A stretch of DNA of 8,713 nt from Clostridia bacterium (GTDB lineage Bacteria > Bacillota > Clostridia > UBA1381). The translations under genes were made by a program, and so were the position numbers. The stretch is from the NCBI GenBank assembly GCA_008668455.1, contig RQCD01000008.1, forward strand, positions 1 to 8,713, given 5' to 3'. Below the pieces are notes generated by a model, which was given only the letters and a program-made list of their open reading frames with translations, did not search any database and had not been told where the DNA came from. Position 1 is the first letter of the stretch. Each line of letters opens with the position of its first letter. This document shows positions 7,014-8,713 of this stretch, piece by piece.

Positions 7014-8553
7014 AATTCTGTATTGCCGGGAAAATGGGTCTTTGCGCATCATCCCATAGCATCAATGTTTGATTGTTTTGTTTATTTAAATTCCGGAACA
7101 TTCCAGGAAGAAGAAATAGTGTTTCCTTCTTCACCTCTTTTAGCCGTTTAATACCGCTTTCCTCCTGCTGGTATTCCGCATGATATTGCTGAACTGTCTG
7201 CAAATTGCCGGAATAATTTTCAATCGCTCCGTTCTCTGAAAGCGCCAGTCCGTTTTCTGCATAGACTGTCATGGGAAGCTCTGTTTTTCGTCCGTCTGAA
7301 AGACTTACCGTCAGTATTGTTTTCCCAGGCTTATTTGCATAAATCCAGTAATCCGAAACACTTATAATCTCCGGATTCTCGCTTTCTATTTGAACCGCTT
7401 CGGTTAAAGCGTCTGCCGGCACACGAATGACAAGCTTTTCACTTGCCCCCTCTTTCAGATACTGTTTTCCGAGAAGTACCGGATTTTCCGGCTCCTGATA
7501 GGTAAAATCGAAATAGTCCATGTAGAAATAGTACATCTGATCCAAGGTTCTTGCCGCAATCGGCGAAAGTGTGATCTCGTTTTCTCCCTGCTCCAAATAA
7601 ACCAATCCGTTATATTGGTAATATCCGAATTTTCCGTCACAGGAAAAGCTCTCGCCAGACGTTTTTTCTGTGTGGTCTGTATCCAGCAAGTATTCCGTTT
7701 GATTGACCGTCATTTTCATCTGACAGTAAGTCAACGGATCGTCTAACGGACTGCATACCATAGAAAGCTGATAATATCCGCTCTTTTCCGCGTTCATATG
7801 ATAGACTATCTGCGGTGGAGTTTTGGTGCTTTCCATTTTCAAGCCGTTCCTTCCGCTTAGTTTGCTAAAATCCAGGCTTGCGGCATTCCAGCTTTGGGTT
7901 AGCTTCATTGCCTGCACTGCATCCGTAAAGCATTCGCCCTCTAAGCGGAGTGGCTGACAAGGATTCCATGCATCCTTGATCCATTCCAAATCAAAATAGT
8001 CCATATGAAAGCAATACTGCGTATCTGCCGCACGATGCTCTGTCACTGTAAAGGAAATGAGATTTTCTCCGGCATGCAGCCGGATTTTTGCCGTCTGATC
8101 CACATACAGTCCGTCTGTTGATAATGCGGTTAAGGAATAGGTTTCGCCATTCACCCGAACCTTTGCCGGACTGAACCACTGCCCATAGCCTGCAAATGCA
8201 GTTAAACGGTACATGCCCTCTGCCGGAACGCAAACCGGATAATCAATCCGGTATTCCTCCTCCGGTGCGTCTCCCCGGTGCATTTCCATGCAAGAGCCGC
8301 CGCTCCACCGTTCTCCGGTCAGATAGGTGATATGGCTTGCCTTTTCGCAGCTTTCTCCCTCAATCCGGCTGATCAGCTCGCGTTCTTCCGATTCCTTATC
8401 CACATAAAACCGGACATTCGTCCGCTCGGCTGATCCGTTTTCGGGGTCAACGCCTGCAAATAGCTCATATCCCCCGCGCTCCAATCCGGATAAATCTACT
8501 ATCACTTGTTTCCCATCCGCCGTATACCGGCTGTATGGATAGTGAGTTAGCAA
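7012..8553 (-). CDS. C-terminal part of a modular surface carbohydrate-binding protein (two CBM-like modules, Big2-like domain)
   Basis: Open from just after the TAG at 8581-8583 (base 8580) to TAG 7012; the first possible start is TTG 8553, giving 513 residues. Counted from there: 1-57 finish an Ig-like domain; about 62-190 and 202-352 are two beta-sandwich binding modules (openings SRIEGES and LRLEGE; closings RAADTQYCFHMDYFD and RTLDQMYYFYMDYFD); 358-431 resemble a bacterial Ig-like Big2 domain (SENPEIISVSDYWIYANKPG); 432-513 form a C-terminal domain ending TLMLWDDAQRPIFP, like the tail of large clostridial surface proteins. No catalytic motif is seen. There is no ribosome binding site before TTG 8553 and no signal peptide, and the first ATG in frame lies within the first module. 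This is therefore most likely the tail of a longer secreted protein cut off by the upstream TAG, not an independent gene. The likely role is glycan binding outside the cell. Domain names are by eye. Confidence 0.7.
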   Translation of the reverse strand: MLTHYPYSRYTADGKQVIVDLSGLERGGYELFAGVDPENGSAERTNVRFYVDKESEERELISRIEGESCEKASHITYLTGERWSGGSCMEMHRGDAPEEEYRIDYPVCVPAEGMYRLTAFAGYGQWFSPAKVRVNGETYSLTALSTDGLYVDQTAKIRLHAGENLISFTVTEHRAADTQYCFHMDYFDLEWIKDAWNPCQPLRLEGECFTDAVQAMKLTQSWNAASLDFSKLSGRNGLKMESTKTPPQIVYHMNAEKSGYYQLSMVCSPLDDPLTYCQMKMTVNQTEYLLDTDHTEKTSGESFSCDGKFGYYQYNGLVYLEQGENEITLSPIAARTLDQMYYFYMDYFDFTYQEPENPVLLGKQYLKEGASEKLVIRVPADALTEAVQIESENPEIISVSDYWIYANKPGKTILTVSLSDGRKTELPMTVYAENGLALSENGAIENYSGNLQTVQQYHAEYQQEESGIKRLKEVKKETLFLLPGMFRNLNKQNNQTLMLWDDAQRPIFPAIQN

Positions 8554-8580
8554 AATCCGCAGAGTGGATAAATCCGCATG

Positions 8581-8583
8581 CTA
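8581..8583 (-). other. In-frame TAG interrupting the surface-protein frame
   Basis: The frame coming from the right edge reads VTAVVTLP, then TAG, then HADLSTLRILLTHY, with no frameshift and no gap. The sequence on both sides fits one Ig-like domain. A nonsense mutation, a sequence error or readthrough would all explain it. One base change from GAG, CAG, AAG or TGG is enough to make this TAG. Confidence 0.85.
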
Positions 8584-8713
8584 CGGCAGGGTTACCACGG
8601 CAGTAACTTCTTCATACTTAAAAATCTGGTTTTCAGATATTCCGGAAATTATGACGGTGGTTTCGCCCTCATTCGTTCCGTAATATCCAAAATTCCGGAC
8701 GGTGTAGGAAAAC
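8581..8713 (-). CDS. Upstream fragment of the modular surface protein (partial, 5' end beyond window, ends at premature TAG)
   Basis: Forty-three codons plus the TAG, entering from the right edge. The peptide runs FSYTVRNFGYYGTNEGET, then a beta-rich stretch, and ends EEVTAVVTLP. It is in the same frame as the 513-codon region that follows and appears to supply the end of one beta-sandwich and the first strand of the Ig-like domain completed after the TAG. The N-terminus, signal peptide and any catalytic domain lie outside the window, so the total size and function are unknown. If the stop is real, the product would end inside a domain and lack both binding modules. Confidence 0.65.
   Translation of the reverse strand, partial: FSYTVRNFGYYGTNEGETTVIISGISENQIFKYEEVTAVVTLP

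Noticed and set aside
8234..8252. 7-bp inverted repeat ACCGGAT / ATCCGGT with a 5-base loop
   Set aside because: It is inside the first binding module's coding sequence, is short, and is expected by chance given frequent CCGG-containing codons; there is no T-run.
7012..8713. General reassignment of TAG to a sense codon in this organism
   Set aside because: About 2,300 other codons in five genes contain no internal TAG, so a genome-wide recoding is not supported; only the single internal TAG needs explanation.
1..8713. CRISPR arrays, tRNA or rRNA genes, insertion sequences, intrinsic terminators
   Set aside because: No direct-repeat array, cloverleaf-like stretch, transposase or stem followed by a T-run was seen; almost every base is covered by the six genes.

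Overview
The window is one polycistronic segment read entirely on the minus strand, so gene order runs from high to low coordinates. It looks like a locus for capturing, importing and breaking down a mannose-containing glycan in a Bacillota (Clostridia-type, plausibly gut or anaerobic) bacterium. This assignment rests on family style: a Gram-positive CUT1 sugar ABC transporter without its own ATPase, strong AGGAGG ribosome binding sites, TTG starts, a moderate GC content, and a surface-protein C-terminus of the clostridial '..LWD..' kind. It is an inference, because no ribosomal or other marker gene is present.

Layout in transcription order: (1) 8713-7012, the C-terminal part of a large modular surface or secreted carbohydrate-binding protein, broken by an in-frame TAG at 8581-8583; (2) 6997-5600, a lipoprotein solute-binding protein; (3) 5586-4675, a MalF-type permease with a TTG start; (4) 4660-3779, a MalG-type permease; (5) 3763-1658, a secreted clan GH-A-like glycoside hydrolase with an N-terminal CBM-like module; (6) 1641 to the left edge, a GH38 alpha-mannosidase without a signal peptide, cut by the window end. 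All five gaps between genes are 13-16 bases and hold little more than a ribosome binding site. No internal promoter or terminator is visible, and the operon promoter, any regulator and the ABC ATPase must lie elsewhere.

Inferred division of labour: the surface protein and the secreted GH-A enzyme, which carry related binding modules, attach to and cut a glycan outside the cell. The lipoprotein and the two permeases import the oligosaccharide, powered by an ATPase encoded elsewhere (MsmK-like in related systems). The GH38 enzyme then removes alpha-mannose in the cytoplasm. The substrate (host N-glycan, yeast mannan or another mannoside) cannot be read from the sequence.

The most notable points are: the TAG that falls in the middle of an Ig-like domain, with the reading frame intact on both sides; a five-codon minicistron linking the binding-protein stop to the TTG start of the first permease; a binding-module family shared by two proteins of the operon; and a secreted GH-A-like enzyme whose CAZy family I cannot assign. 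There are no RNA genes, mobile elements, CRISPR arrays or stretches over 300 bases without a gene.
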